Shown here: positions 1 through 12,600 of the stretch, piece after piece
Numbering within the stretch: position 1 is the stretch's first letter
Layout: every line of letters starts with the position of its first letter
NCBI GenBank assembly: GCA_937916415.1
Contig: CALGGH010000097.1
Span: 1-22,791, forward strand
Origin: an uncultured Lachnospiraceae bacterium
GTDB taxonomy: Bacteria; Bacillota; Clostridia; Lachnospirales; Lachnospiraceae
Length of the DNA stretch: 22,791 nucleotides
Direction: 5' to 3'
Translations under genes and position numbers: made by a program
Notes under the pieces: model-generated
The model's input: only the letters and a program-made list of their open reading frames with translations
The model's database searches: none
What the model was told of the DNA's origin: nothing

Positions 1-1
1 C

Positions 2-391
2 ATACTGACCCTGGGCATCAACTCGGGCGCTTATGTATCCGAGATCATCCGGGGCGGCATCATGTCCATTGACAAGGGTCAGATGGAGGCGGGGCGCAGC
101 CTGGGATTAAGCTATATTATAACAATGACGCATGTTATTATTCCACAGGCGATCAAGGCCGTATTGCCCGCGCTGGTCAACGAACTCATCACCCTGCTTA
201 AGGAAACCTCGATATGCGGATACATAGGCTTGAACGAGCTTACCAGGGGAGGCGACATCATCAGGGGAACGACCTTTGACGCGCTGCTTCCGCTCTTTGC
301 GGTGGCCCTCATCTACCTGACCATGGTGATGCTGCTCAGCTGGGCATTCGGCAGGCTGGAGAGCAGGCTCCGCGTCAGCGATAACGTTTAA
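2..391 (+). CDS. Polar amino-acid ABC transporter permease, 3' part (5' end outside window)
   Basis: This is the C-terminal part of an inner-membrane permease of the HisM/GlnP family, which forms the channel of a polar amino-acid import ABC transporter. The frame is open from base 2. It reads through a classic EAA loop (SGAYVSEIIRGG, then MSIDKGQMEAGRSLGLS, with the conserved E-A-G/A-R-x-L-G), which is the contact site for the ATPase subunit. Next come PQAIKAVLPALVNELITLLKETSI and a final hydrophobic helix (LLPLFAVALIYLTMVMLLSWAF), ending in a short charged tail that is usual for the family. About 129 codons are present, so roughly 90 N-terminal residues lie upstream, and the partner ATPase and binding protein are not visible. 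An intrinsic terminator follows about 95 bp downstream, so this is probably the last gene or a late gene of its operon. The amino-acid specificity cannot be read from the sequence. Confidence 0.93.
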   Translation: MLTLGINSGAYVSEIIRGGIMSIDKGQMEAGRSLGLSYIITMTHVIIPQAIKAVLPALVNELITLLKETSICGYIGLNELTRGGDIIRGTTFDALLPLFAVALIYLTMVMLLSWAFGRLESRLRVSDNV

Positions 392-486
392 GGAACCGGT
401 TTCGCTTCCGTGGTTATGAGGCTTTATTAGATACAGACGAATTTTAAACGATTTACCTAAATTTTGAACGTTTTTTGAACCTTTTG

Positions 487-511
487 GACTCCTTCGGGAG
501 TCTTTTTCTTT
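487..511 (+). terminator. Intrinsic terminator after the permease gene
   Basis: A perfect 6-bp stem GACTCC/GGAGTC (487-492 and 497-502) closes on a stable UUCG tetraloop (493-496). It is followed directly by a T-rich run (503-511, TTTTTCTTT). It ends the ABC transporter transcript and isolates the giant surface-protein gene. Confidence 0.88.
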
Positions 512-551
512 GAGAGATAATATTTAGGGCTTACTGTACCCTTGCGCAGGC

Positions 552-584
552 TACGAAAACGGTTACGAAAACGCAGAATATAGT
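552..584 (+). promoter_or_regulatory. Candidate promoter/activator site of the giant surface-protein gene
   Basis: Two identical 10-bp direct repeats, TACGAAAACG, lie at 552-561 and 564-573, with a 12-bp period. A possible -10 hexamer TATAGT follows at 579-584, about 50 bp before the start codon. No good -35 hexamer is found at 16-18 bp spacing; the repeats occupy that place instead. This is compatible with an activator-dependent promoter. The repeats are seen directly; the regulatory role is inference. Confidence 0.35.
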
Positions 585-633
585 ATTTACTTATTGAACA
601 TAACAGGCAAAAGAGAGAATGGAGAGCAGAACT

Positions 634-3600
634 ATGAAGAGAAGAAAGACAAAGCTTTGGAAGAAAGCCCTGGTAGGGTTCATGTCCCTTACCATGTTCC
701 TGGGCAACCTGAGTTCATTGTCCGTCGAAGCCTATGCGGCCGAGCTGGACCTTGAAGACGAATTTACGGAGGAGGAGGGCACCGGCGGATTCGGCGAAAG
801 CGATTTCGACATAGATGACAGCCAGGTGGTCACTCTGGGTGGAGCGGAAGGCGCTTATGAACTTGATGAGAGCGTGACGTACAACGTCATTTATCATGAT
901 GCCGAGGGCAATGAGATAGGCAGTTCCGAATTCTCGAGCGGCGCGTATCTGGAATTTCCCGCGACGTCAGGCGACGTCACCTGGGTTGACGAGAACGGAT
1001 ATTTGTATTCATCCGACACTCAGGTCATTACCGATCTCTCTCTCTTTGCCTCTAATAATAACGCAGACATGGATGCTGACCTCAATGCCGTATCGGAAGA
1101 CGAGGCTGCTTCGGAAGATGAAACCGGCCTGGAAGAGGAAACAACCGCTGGGGAGTCTGCACCGGAATTCAATCCTGATTATGAATATCAGTACGGCCTG
1201 ACCATTACGGTGGTTGACGCCGACGGAGACGCGATCCCCGGCCATGAGACCGCGGAGCTTGACAGGTTTACCGGACTGCTGGACCTGTCAGATCCCAAGA
1301 ATCCTCCCATCAGCATAGCTGATTATGATTACGTGGGTGCCAGGCTTGGCAACGTGGACGTATCTTCGATCAGGGCTGACGAGAACGGCGAAGTCATAGA
1401 GCTGACTGCCGGCAGTGAAGTATATAACGTAGATACCGACGTCAATCTGACGCTTGTATATGAATCCGTGTTCGCGGCAGTGGAGTTGACTGCCACGGTC
1501 ATCGATGAATTTGGTGATCCAATCAATTCAAATTACATTGACATGCAGCTGCCCGAATTTAATTCGGACGGCATTCTCGTGCTTGACGACGCTAACGTCC
1601 CTCCCGTTGCCAACATAAAGATCAGGGAAGGACTTTTCAGGTCCGTTAAGTATTCATACGTAAAGACCACGCTGGACGGCAGGACCATCACGGCTCTGAA
1701 GGCTGAAGTAGCCAAGGACGGAGTTGACGTTTACTATTCATATACCACCGACGGCGGGCAGTGGACGCCCGTGACCGAGGATGCGGTCGTTTACTTCGAG
1801 TATACCGACGGCAGGAAGAGCGTATATACCTATGAAGATGACAAGGTAGCGGTTACCGCCACACTGCAGCACGCCAATGCGATTCCGGATGATGCTGAGT
1901 TCAAGGTTACCCAGATCACTTCCGGCAATGCCTTCGAGGCATACATCGAAGCCCTGAACAGGTCAAGGGACGAAGAGACTCCCGAATATACCGCAGAGAA
2001 CACGCTGCTCTATGACGTGGCCTTCCTTGTTTACGAAAAAGACAAGGACGGCAACGTCATCGGCGATCCCGTGGAGTATGAACCCGCCAGCGGATCCGTC
2101 AAGGTCGTATTCGACTTCAAGGACAATCAGCTCACGGATCAGGGAGTTGAGAGCGAAGAGAACGTAGAGGTCAAGCATCTGACGCTCAACGAAAAGACCA
2201 GGGGAACCGCAGACACCAACCTTAACGCCGCTGAAAATGCCAGTGCCAGGGACATTACCGTCAGCGAAGTTGCCAACCAGAGTGCCAGCGTGGGCGGCAG
2301 CGAGACGGTTGAGTTCGTTGCTGAGGAGTTCTCTGTATTTGCGATCACGGCGGGCAATTCACAGGGAAATTATTGGGCCGGAACTGCAACGTTTACAAAA
2401 TCATCCATTACGTCCAGCCTGAATGGAACCCATGACCTGCTTGATTATGCCATTGTTGCCAAGGAGTATGATTCACAGCATCATGTGGAAGGAAATGCTC
2501 GCGTGGCCAAATGGATAAATCCATCCAATGGTGCACAGATGAATCAGGCACAGACCGGAAGGCTGGGAACCAACAACCAGGTTAACAGTATAACCATAAC
2601 GAAGAAAGTTATTAGTGGTGAAGACGGGACATTCCTCTTTGGATTCTTTGACGGAGGCACGCAGGTCGGCAATAGAATATCAATCACTACGAGCGGTTTA
2701 ACCGGAACTGCAACTCTTTCGAGAAGTAATGATGATTATTCAGCCGTCTTTAGCGCACTTAGTTCGGGGACCACGCTTAACGTTTACGAGATATACAACA
2801 ATGCTCCCGTGGTTGACGGAGGCAGGGCTGGCGATTACGTAGTTTCATATGATTATTATGATTCGAGTTCCGATGCTGCCACAGAACTGTCTGACAATGG
2901 CACTCAGATGTATGTTGGAGATTTTGTGAATACCGGTGAGGGGGACATTCAGTTCCCCGTCGACAAATTCGGTACCTCGCTTGATAACGTATATCTTGGA
3001 TACATGGAAAGAAACAATAACAGGGTGAACATCTCAAATGATAAGAGGGTATACTTTGATTATAATGAAACCGCGTTTAACAGCATTCACGTTGATCCCG
3101 GCCTTTCTGCTACCATTGACGCGGACGTTGATGCCGTAGCGGAGTTCTCCAAGACGCTCGCAACGGCCAAGAACGGTGATACGTCTACTAACGGATCAGA
3201 CGTAAACGTAATTAACCTGAAATCTACCAATGGTAATCTTTATAACGACATCAATAACGCTCATTTTGTAACGTCAAGTGCTTCGGGAGTTAAGAACGTC
3301 ATCAGCGGCCTTGTTGATTCGGGAGAATTCCTCGTGATCAACATTGCCATTCCCGAGGGTACGGACACGTATACCATGACGTCACAGGACATCTACTTTG
3401 ACGGGTATAACGTCCAGCATGATGATGGGTATTCAAGACTTGGATCTTACATCATATTCAATCTGGTAAGACCAAATGCTGATTATACTTCATTTACTCC
3501 TTTTGACGGAACCGTAAACGTTGGTTCCTGGACGGCAGGACTGCTTCTTGCGCCTGAGGCTTACGTGAACCAGTCAGGCGGTTATTGGGTAGGTGAGATT

Positions 3601-6600
3601 ATAGCCAATAAACTGTATCACGGAGGGATGGAGATTCACAAAAAGACCCTTACCAATGTCAGCAACGTAAATGTTTCCGTTACCAACACCGGCGTTCCCG
3701 TAGTGGAAGATGATGAAGCGACGCTCGACCTGACCATTACCAAGAAACTAATCGATGACAGGACCAACGAAGCGGCTGCAGATTATCTCTGGCCTGAAGA
3801 AGGCTTCTCATTTATGGTTTCCAAGTACATATGCGATGATCCCGGGGACGTTCATGGCGGAGAGATAATGCGTGACGCTAATGATATTCCTGACCTTCCC
3901 GGCATGGTAAATGGCGTAAAGACCGTTACCATCACCAAGGATCAGGCAGGACAGCCGGTTTCCGTTGGCACGGTGAGCATTACCGGAGAGGCAGCATGGA
4001 ATGACAGCAGGATGCTTAACTATTACGTAGAGGATAATGAAAGCAATGAAACGCTTGATCATAAGTACTTTGCCTTCATGTATAAGATCGAGGAGAATAC
4101 ATGCAGCAATTCCAATATTCAAACTGCCGAGAAGCCTTACTACGTTAAATATTTTCTTAACTGCAAAAAGGTTGAGGAAGGAAATAAAACCAAGTATTAT
4201 GTTTGGTTTGACGGACCTCACGTTGCTGATGCAGTCGTGGAGGGTACCGTATGCCAGCCCGTTGATGTGGTTGTGGAGAATCATTATCTCAACAATGATA
4301 ACGGTACCGGTACGATTGAGTTGACCAAGAAACTTGATGGCGTGGATACTGATGACAGCGTTATGTATCAGTTCAGGATGTTTGGACAGGACAGCACCAG
4401 ATACTGTCTGCGTGACGGCGCCAACATCGTATTCTCCAGTAATAAGCGTGATAAGGTAGAATATAGACTTACCGAGGAAAAAATAAATAATGACTATAGG
4501 GAAGTCTTTTGGTTTGACCTGTATGGTAATGAAACCATCAAAATAAGCGGTCTGCCTGCATTAAAACCTGGCAGAAGAACTGATGGATCGGCCATAACGA
4601 ATGAATTTATCATTCAGGAGGTAAAATCTCAGTCAAATGCTGATGAAGTTCGCGTTGAAAGTCTAATAAATACTCAAAATGCTACATGGAATAATGAAAA
4701 TTATGGTGCCGGTTTTGATCTTGACGTATTGACCAAAGACTTTTGGGACAATAAATACGCATCCATAACCTACGTGAATGTATACTATGGAGACCTCACC
4801 ATCGAGAAAACCATAAGCGGATATGACGGAGAACTTACTGATGGTCAGAGACGGCAGATCACCTTTACGGTGACGGGACCCAGCTTCCCTACCGGAACAA
4901 CTATCACTTATGATCAGTTTACTGACGGTAAGTATACCTTTAATAAAATCCTACGCGGTGAATATACCGTGACCGAATCGGGACAGGACATTGATAGGAA
5001 CTATACCTGCACGACTACGTATAGTAATGATCAAAAGACTGCCATGGTTGGCGATGAGGCTCATCCCGGCAGCATCAAGATAACCAACACTTATACAAAA
5101 GCTCCGATTCAGATCACCGTAGTTAAGGATTGGCAGGACAACAACAACCAGGATGGCAAGCGCCCTGCAAGCATTAACGTAGTTCTCCTGGCAAATGGAC
5201 GGCCTTATGGTGTTGCCGTAACCCTGAATGCCGGGAATGATTGGAGTCATACCTGGACAGGTCTCGATAAGTATTCAGGCGGTGAAGAGATAGCCTATAC
5301 CGCTCAGGAGCTTGACGTACCTGAATATACTTCATCCATTATTAAAAATGATAAAACCATAATCATTACAAATACCCGTAATCCTGACAAGGTCATCGTT
5401 AGCGGTAACAAGACCTGGTCTGATAATTATGGCGAGACAGAAAATGCTGACGGCATCAGGCCTTCGGAAGTAACGGTAGAGGTTTATGACGGAACCAACA
5501 AGGTTGGCGAGACTGTTGCCAAGGCTTCTGAGGGATGGCATTGGCAGTATGCAGGAACCGATGGAGAGGGCCTGGACAAATTTAGGAATGGTCAGGAGAT
5601 CGCTTATACCGTCAAGGAGGTTCCGGTTGCCGGGTATACCAGTTCCGTTACCGGAGACGTGGCTAATGGATTTACCGTTAGCAATACGCATGTTCCTGAG
5701 AGAGTCAGCATAAGCGTAAAGAAGGTTTGGGATGATGATGATGACCGTGATGGCATCCAGCCTGATGCGGTTACCATTAACCTGCTCAAGAATGGCGAAG
5801 CGACGGATAAGTCGGTGACCCTTAATGCAGGAAATTCATGGCAGGGTTCCTTTACGGATCTTGAGAAGTACACCTTTGCAGAAGATGGAGAAAAGACATT
5901 AAATTCATATACGGTTGCTGAAACTTCGGTACCGGCCGGATATACGGTGGCGATCACCGGTTCTGCTGCTGCAGGATATACCGTGACCAATACTCATGTT
6001 CCCGTGAAGACAACCGTAACCGGATTCAAGCATTGGGAAGATGATAACGACAGGGACGGCTATAGGCCAACCGAGATCACTGCCACGCTTTATGCTGATG
6101 GGATATCCACCGGTAAGACTGCTACGGCAATTGCAACCAACGGCTGGAAGTGGGAATTTGGCGAGCTTGAGAAGTTCAGCAAGACCAGGGGTGAGAACGG
6201 AGAAGTTAAGGAAGTAGTTTACACCGTTCAGGAGTCTACGGCATATGCAAACAGTGATAAGTACGAGACTACCATTAACGGGCTTGACGTAACCAATACC
6301 CACGTACCTGTAAAGACCTCCGTTACGGTTCAGAAGACCTGGAACGATAAGCACGACCAGGATGGCATCAGGCCTCCTGAAGTAACGCTTGCGCTCTATG
6401 CTGACGGAGTACCTGCGCTTGATGCTAATGGAAAGGCCATAACGGTTACGCTGACCGGCGCAAATGCTGTTGATTCCGAAGAGCATGAGCACGAGTGGAC
6501 CCATACCCTTGAGAACCTGAATAAATACAGCGGCCAGATCAAGGATGGCAAGCCGGTAGAGATCGTCTATACGGTACAGGAAGACTCCGTACCCGATGGT

Positions 6601-9600
6601 TATACCAAGGATGAAAAGGGACTTGAGGTCGTTAACCTGCATGAGACCGAGAAGACTAAAGTTACCGTGACCAAGAAGTGGGAGGATTCCGGTAATGCAT
6701 TTGGCATAAGGCCTCAGTCCGTAGAGATCACCCTTTACAAGGGAGAGGGCGAAGGTAAGACGGCAATCGCCAACAAGACCGTCACGCTTACCGGAACCGG
6801 GAATGAATGGTCCCATACCTTCGATAACCTGGAGAAGTATGAGAACGGCGGCCGGGAGATCGTATACAGCGCTGAAGAATCAGCAGTGCAGCTGTATGAA
6901 GGGTCGGGCGAGGCCAATAAGGGAAATAACTATACCATTACCAACAAGTATGAGCTTCAGTACGTATCCGTGAGTGGAATTAAGAACTGGTCGGATGACA
7001 GCAATGCCCACAAGAGCAGGCCTGACTCCATCACCCTTGACCTGTGGAAGAAGGTTGGAGATGCCGAAGCCGTACATGCAGGTTCATATCCCATAACACC
7101 CGGCGAGGACGACGCAAAGACTGATTCATGGAACTGGATCATAGGCGATCTGCCCAAGTATGAGAACGGACAGCAGGTCATCTATACCGTGAAGGAACCT
7201 ACTGTTCCCAACTATACCCTTGGAACCTTCAATGCCGGGAGTCAGGATGAAAATGGCAATACCGTAGGCGTGGTCATCAATAATGAGTACACGCCCGGAT
7301 TCACTTCAGTTACGGTCAATAAATCATGGATCGACGGCGAGGGCGAAAAGGGGCAGGATGGCATAAGGCCTGATTCCATCGAGGTTACCCTGACGAAGAG
7401 GACCTCGAGTGAAGTGGTAAGTGAGGAAAGCATAACCCTTCCTCAGAATGGCCGGTGGTCATATACCTGGGAGAGACTCCCGCTGAAGTACAACAACGAG
7501 GAAGTCACCTACTCCGTGGATGAGAAGACGGTTCCCGACGGATATGAAAAGAGTTTCAGCACGGATGGATTCACGATCATCAACACCCATGTGCCGGAAA
7601 CCATCAGCATCGAGGGTACCAAGGTATGGAATGACGATGGTGATCAGGACGGATTGAGGAAGACCGTGAAAATCGCACTCTATGTTGTTGGAACTGATGA
7701 GGCCGGTGCGCCTACTGAGACCATGGTTGATTCGACAGAGGTTGACAGCGACCTGACCTGGAAGTTTGAGAACGTGGCCAAGTACGCCGACGGCATGCTG
7801 ATCCAGTATAAGGTTAGGGAACTCGAAGTTCCTACGGGTTACAGAGCAACTCCTGCCGAAGAGATAATAAACCTGGCCGAGGATACCGATAGGGTTGACG
7901 GCATAACGTTTACGAATGAGCACACTCCCTATGTCGTGAACATAGAGGGTAAGAAGATATGGGCAGACGGCTCTGACCAGGATGGAAAGAGACCTACGTC
8001 CATCACGGTGGTTCTCAAGGCTGACGGAACGAAGGTTGATAGTAAGACTGTTAGTGGAGAAGGCAATGAATGGAGCTTCGCCTTCTATAACCTGCCCAAG
8101 AAGGTAAAGGACGGCAACGGGAGCAGAAACATAGTTTACACCGTGGAAGAGGCAAAGGGAACGGACCTTAAAGAACTCGGATATGAGGTTACCTATGGCC
8201 AGCCCGACATTGATAATAATGTTTACAGCTGCACCATAACGAATACGCATGAACCTGAACTGATCAGCATTAACGGTACCAAGACATGGGTTGATGCGGG
8301 TGATCAGGATGGATTCAGGCCTGATAAGCTGAAGGTAATCCTTACGGGAACAGCCGGAGAGAACTATACACAGAGGTATGAGAGTACCATCAACGCATCC
8401 GATGACTGGTCATACAGCTTTACTAATCTGCCTAAATACCATGACCGCACTGAAATAACCTACGTAATATCCGAGGAAGGTGAAAACGCCAAAGTTACTG
8501 AAGGAAATTCCGGATATACGCTGACTATGGACGGCTATAACATGACCAACACTCATGAGCCTGAGAAAATATCCATCTCCGGTACCAAGGAATGGGCAGA
8601 TGCCGATAACCGGGATGGCAAGAGACCTGATTCGGTGATCATAGACCTCTTTGCGGAGCATGCGAAGACGGCGGATAATCCCGATGGACTGGTTCAGTCA
8701 ACGGAGGCATCAGCAAGTAATAAGGATGCGTCAGGCAAGTGGACGTGGGCCTTTACGGATCTTGATAAATACCATGCCGGTAACCTTATAACCTATACCG
8801 TCAAGGAGAGGAGCGTGGATGGATATTCGGTTGCTCCCGTCTCCGAGACCGTAACCGGAGTCAGCAGGAATGACATAGCGTTTGTCAATACCCATGAGCC
8901 TGAGAAGACTTCCGTAAAGGTTGAGAAGACCTGGGATGATGCAGGGAACGAGGGCGCAAGGCCGGAGGCCGGCATCAAGGTTCAGCTCCTGGCTAACGGA
9001 GAAGCCTGTGGAGCTCCGGTTACGATCACTGCGCCTGACTGGTCAACCACGTTTGATGACCTTGATAAATATGAGAATGGAGCCAAGATCACTTATAGCG
9101 TGTCGGAGACTCCGATAACTGTATCAGAAACTGACAACAAGGTTCTGTATACGGCAGCATATGGTGATCCCGTCGTCACCACTACCGAGGCAGGCGAGCT
9201 GATCACTCTCCCGATAACCAACACCTACAATCCCGGACTTGTTAAGGTCAGTGGAGTGAAGGTTTGGAATGATGCTGATGATAAGGCAGGATTCAGGCCT
9301 GGCAGCATCATGGTAGAGCTCCTTGAAAATGGCGATGAAACCGGCAGGAGGGTAGAAACCAAGGCTGACGCATGGACGTTTGAGTTCGAGGATCTTCCTC
9401 AGTACAAGAACGGCAGACTGGTAGAATATGGCGTCAAGGAAGTCGGAGCGCCGTCCGTATACACGCCGTCTGTTGTCAAGGATGAACAGAATGCATATTA
9501 CTTTACCATAACAAACACGTACGTGCCTGAGGAGATATCCATCAAGGTCATCAAGGACTGGGACGATGCCAATAATCAGGACGGCAAGAGAGGCCCCGTT

Positions 9601-12600
9601 GAGATCAGGCTTCAGGGCAGGGCAAGCATAAATGAAACTTATAAGCAAGTCAAAGACGAAACAAAGATCCTGGAGGCTGAGGATTCCTGGACATATACTT
9701 TCGACAGCCTGCCTAAGTATTACGGAGGAGTTGAGGTAGAGTATACCGTTACCGAAACCGGCATGCCTACGGGTTATGAACTTGTTTCGACCGGTGATGC
9801 CGTAGTTCAGGGCATTAGGACCATTACCTTCACCAACAAGCATGAGCCTGAACTTACCCGGGTAACCGTCAAGAAGGAATGGAACGATGACCAGAACCAG
9901 GATGGCGTAAGGCCTCAGTTTGTCGAGGTTCAGCTAGTAACCGACGGAGAAGGCGGACAGACCGTTAAGCTTGACGCAGAAAACGGATGGACGCATACCT
10001 TCGATAACCTTGCCGTATACAAGGCCGGAGAGGAGATAGGGTATTCGGTGGTTGAAGTCGACTCCTTCGAGAAGGAAGTCGATGGCAGCACCGACAAGGC
10101 TACGGCAGTTAAATTCACGACCGGGGAAGGAAATGCAGCCAGAACCGCTGAGTATCTGGTAAGAACGGAAAGCATTATTGATGAGGAGACCGGATACAAG
10201 ACCGTGACCATCACCAACAGCTACGTTCCTGAGACCATGAACATTAGCGGTACCAAGTACTGGGATGACAATAATAACCAGGACAACTTAAGACCTGAGA
10301 ATCTGACGATCACTCTCAAGAATGGGGATACCGACGGAGTGGTTGGCACGTTTGTGACCAATGCGGATAAGAAGTGGGCATGGAATTTTAATGACCTCCC
10401 TGTATATAAGAACGGCGTCAGGATCAACTATGTCATCTCAGAGGATGGAAGCATAACAGGTTATACCCCCGTAGTCAGCGCACAGCAGGCAATCGAGGCG
10501 GCTAGCGCTGTTAAGACCGGTCAGGTCACCGACGTAACTGGCATAGAGTTTAAGAACCATCACGACGTTGAAAAGGTTTCCATCGAGGGCATCAAGGAAT
10601 GGAACGATGCTTCCGACCAGGATGGCAAGAGAGCACCCGTCACGATCGAGCTCTACAAGGGGGACGAGAAGATCGCCTCTACGACTGCATCCGTAGAAGA
10701 CAATGCGACGTGGAGCTTCACGAACCTTGACAGGTACGAAAATGGAGAGGCGATCGTATACGTAGTGAAGGAAACCACGAAGATAGACGAATATGAGGCA
10801 TCAGCGGACATTACCGTGGACCTCAACGAGTATGACCCGACGACCAAGGTTATCAGCGATCTGAAGTTTACGAACACGCATGCTCCCGAAACCGTGGACG
10901 TGACTGTCAGGAAGGACTGGGATGACGCTGAGAATCAAGATGGCAAGAGACCTGACTCCATCGAGCTTCAGCTCCAGGCCAACGGCGTGGCTTATGGTGA
11001 CGCGGTTACCTTAAACGGAACTCCTAACTGGGAATACACCTTTACGGGTCTTCCTAAGTATGCAAACGGCGTGGAGATCGGTTATACCGTTCGTGAGCAA
11101 AAGGTAACTGACTACACGACTACTTATAAGGACATCAAGCCGGATGGAGCAGGTCACTATGATTACGCTAATGAGGTAGCCACCGTAAAGAACAGCTATA
11201 CTCCGGGAAAGACGGGTTTGACCGTTCATAAGGTTTGGGACGATGCCAACAATCAGGATGGCAAGAGAAGCAATCAAATAACGGTAACCTTGCTGGCAGA
11301 TGGCGAAAGAACGGACAATAAAGTTATCCTTAACGAAGACAATGGATGGACTGCATCCTTTACCGATCTTGATGAATATGAGGCCGGACAGCCGATCATC
11401 TATACTGTAGTGGAAGATGAACTGATCCCGGAATATGACGTTACTTATTCATATGAGAATGGTTCAGAAGAAGGTTTGCCGTATGTTACGATTACGAACA
11501 AGCATGAGTCTGCAAACACTTCCGTAAGCGGCAAGAAGACCTGGGCAGACGTATCTGACCAGGATGGCAAGAGACCTGCGTCGATAACGATCAGGCTGCT
11601 GCAGGACGGCAAGGAAATAGATACCAGGACCGTTACGGAACAGGATGGCTGGAAGTGGACCTTTGGCAAGTCAACGGACGCAAACGGCAATGAGATCGAG
11701 ACCTTGCCCAGGTTTGCCAATGGTGAGGAGATCGAGTATACGATTACTGAGGATGCCGTTTCCGAATATACGACGACCGTTAACGGATATGACGTGACCA
11801 ACACGCATACTCCCGAGACCGTGAAAGTAGACGGCAGCAAGACCTGGAATGACGGCGGAAATCAGGACGGAGCCAGGCCGAAGAAGATCACCGTTTACCT
11901 CAAGGCAGATGGCAAGACCAGTCTGACCAGGGAAGTTGACGTGGCGGATGACGGATCCGCATCCTGGAGCTTTACCGGACTGCCTAAGTATCAGAATGGC
12001 ACTGAGGTTGAATACACCATTGATGAGGCCCCCGTTGAGGGATACGAGAAGACAGTCAGCGGATATGACCTGATCAACACTCATGAGACCGAAAAGACTG
12101 ACATAACCGTCAAGAAGAACTGGCGGGATGACAATGATCAGGACGGCATCAGACCCGGCAGCGTATGGGTACAGCTCTATGCGAATGACGTTAAGAGCGA
12201 CAAGGCACTCGTAGAGCTCAATGAAAATAACGACTGGACGTACGTATTTGAAAAGCTTGACAAGTATGATGCCGGCAACCTCATCAGCTACAGCGTAAAG
12301 GAAGTATCCGCACCCGGTGAGGATGGCAAGGCTGACCAGACGGTTGACAGGAATGGCAAATCAGACACATATGCAGTTACTTACGGCGGACTCGGCACGG
12401 CGCTTCTGACCATAACCAACACGCATGAGCCTGAATACGTAGGGCTTGAGATCAACAAGACCTGGCTCGGAGGCAATGACAAGGCCACCGCACAGGTAGT
12501 GAACGTCAATATCGAGGGCAGGCTTAAGGACGGCACGGTCGTGGTTGGACCTGTCGCCAAGTCGGTAAGCGCAGCGGCAGGCTGGAAGCTTGAGATCACC

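Noticed and set aside
440..480. Three AT-rich near-repeats of the form TTTT(A/G)AAC before the first terminator
   Set aside because: They are short, irregularly spaced (20 and about 11 bp) and low-complexity; too weak to call as sites.
619..633. Upstream in-frame ATG as start of the giant gene
   Set aside because: It lacks a good ribosome site, and the GGAG that serves ATG 634 lies between the two codons; the signal peptide also begins naturally at 634.
5905..6816. 303-codon open frame on the minus strand inside the Cna_B array
   Set aside because: It is antisense to a highly conserved domain array, has no plausible ribosome site or family resemblance, and similar antisense frames recur across the array because repeated codon use keeps that frame open.
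7459..9843. Further long minus-strand frames (about 263 and 239 codons) in the array
   Set aside because: They have the same cause: they are shadows of the repeats, with repeated Leu/Ile/Gly/Tyr-rich strings mirroring the sense repeat.
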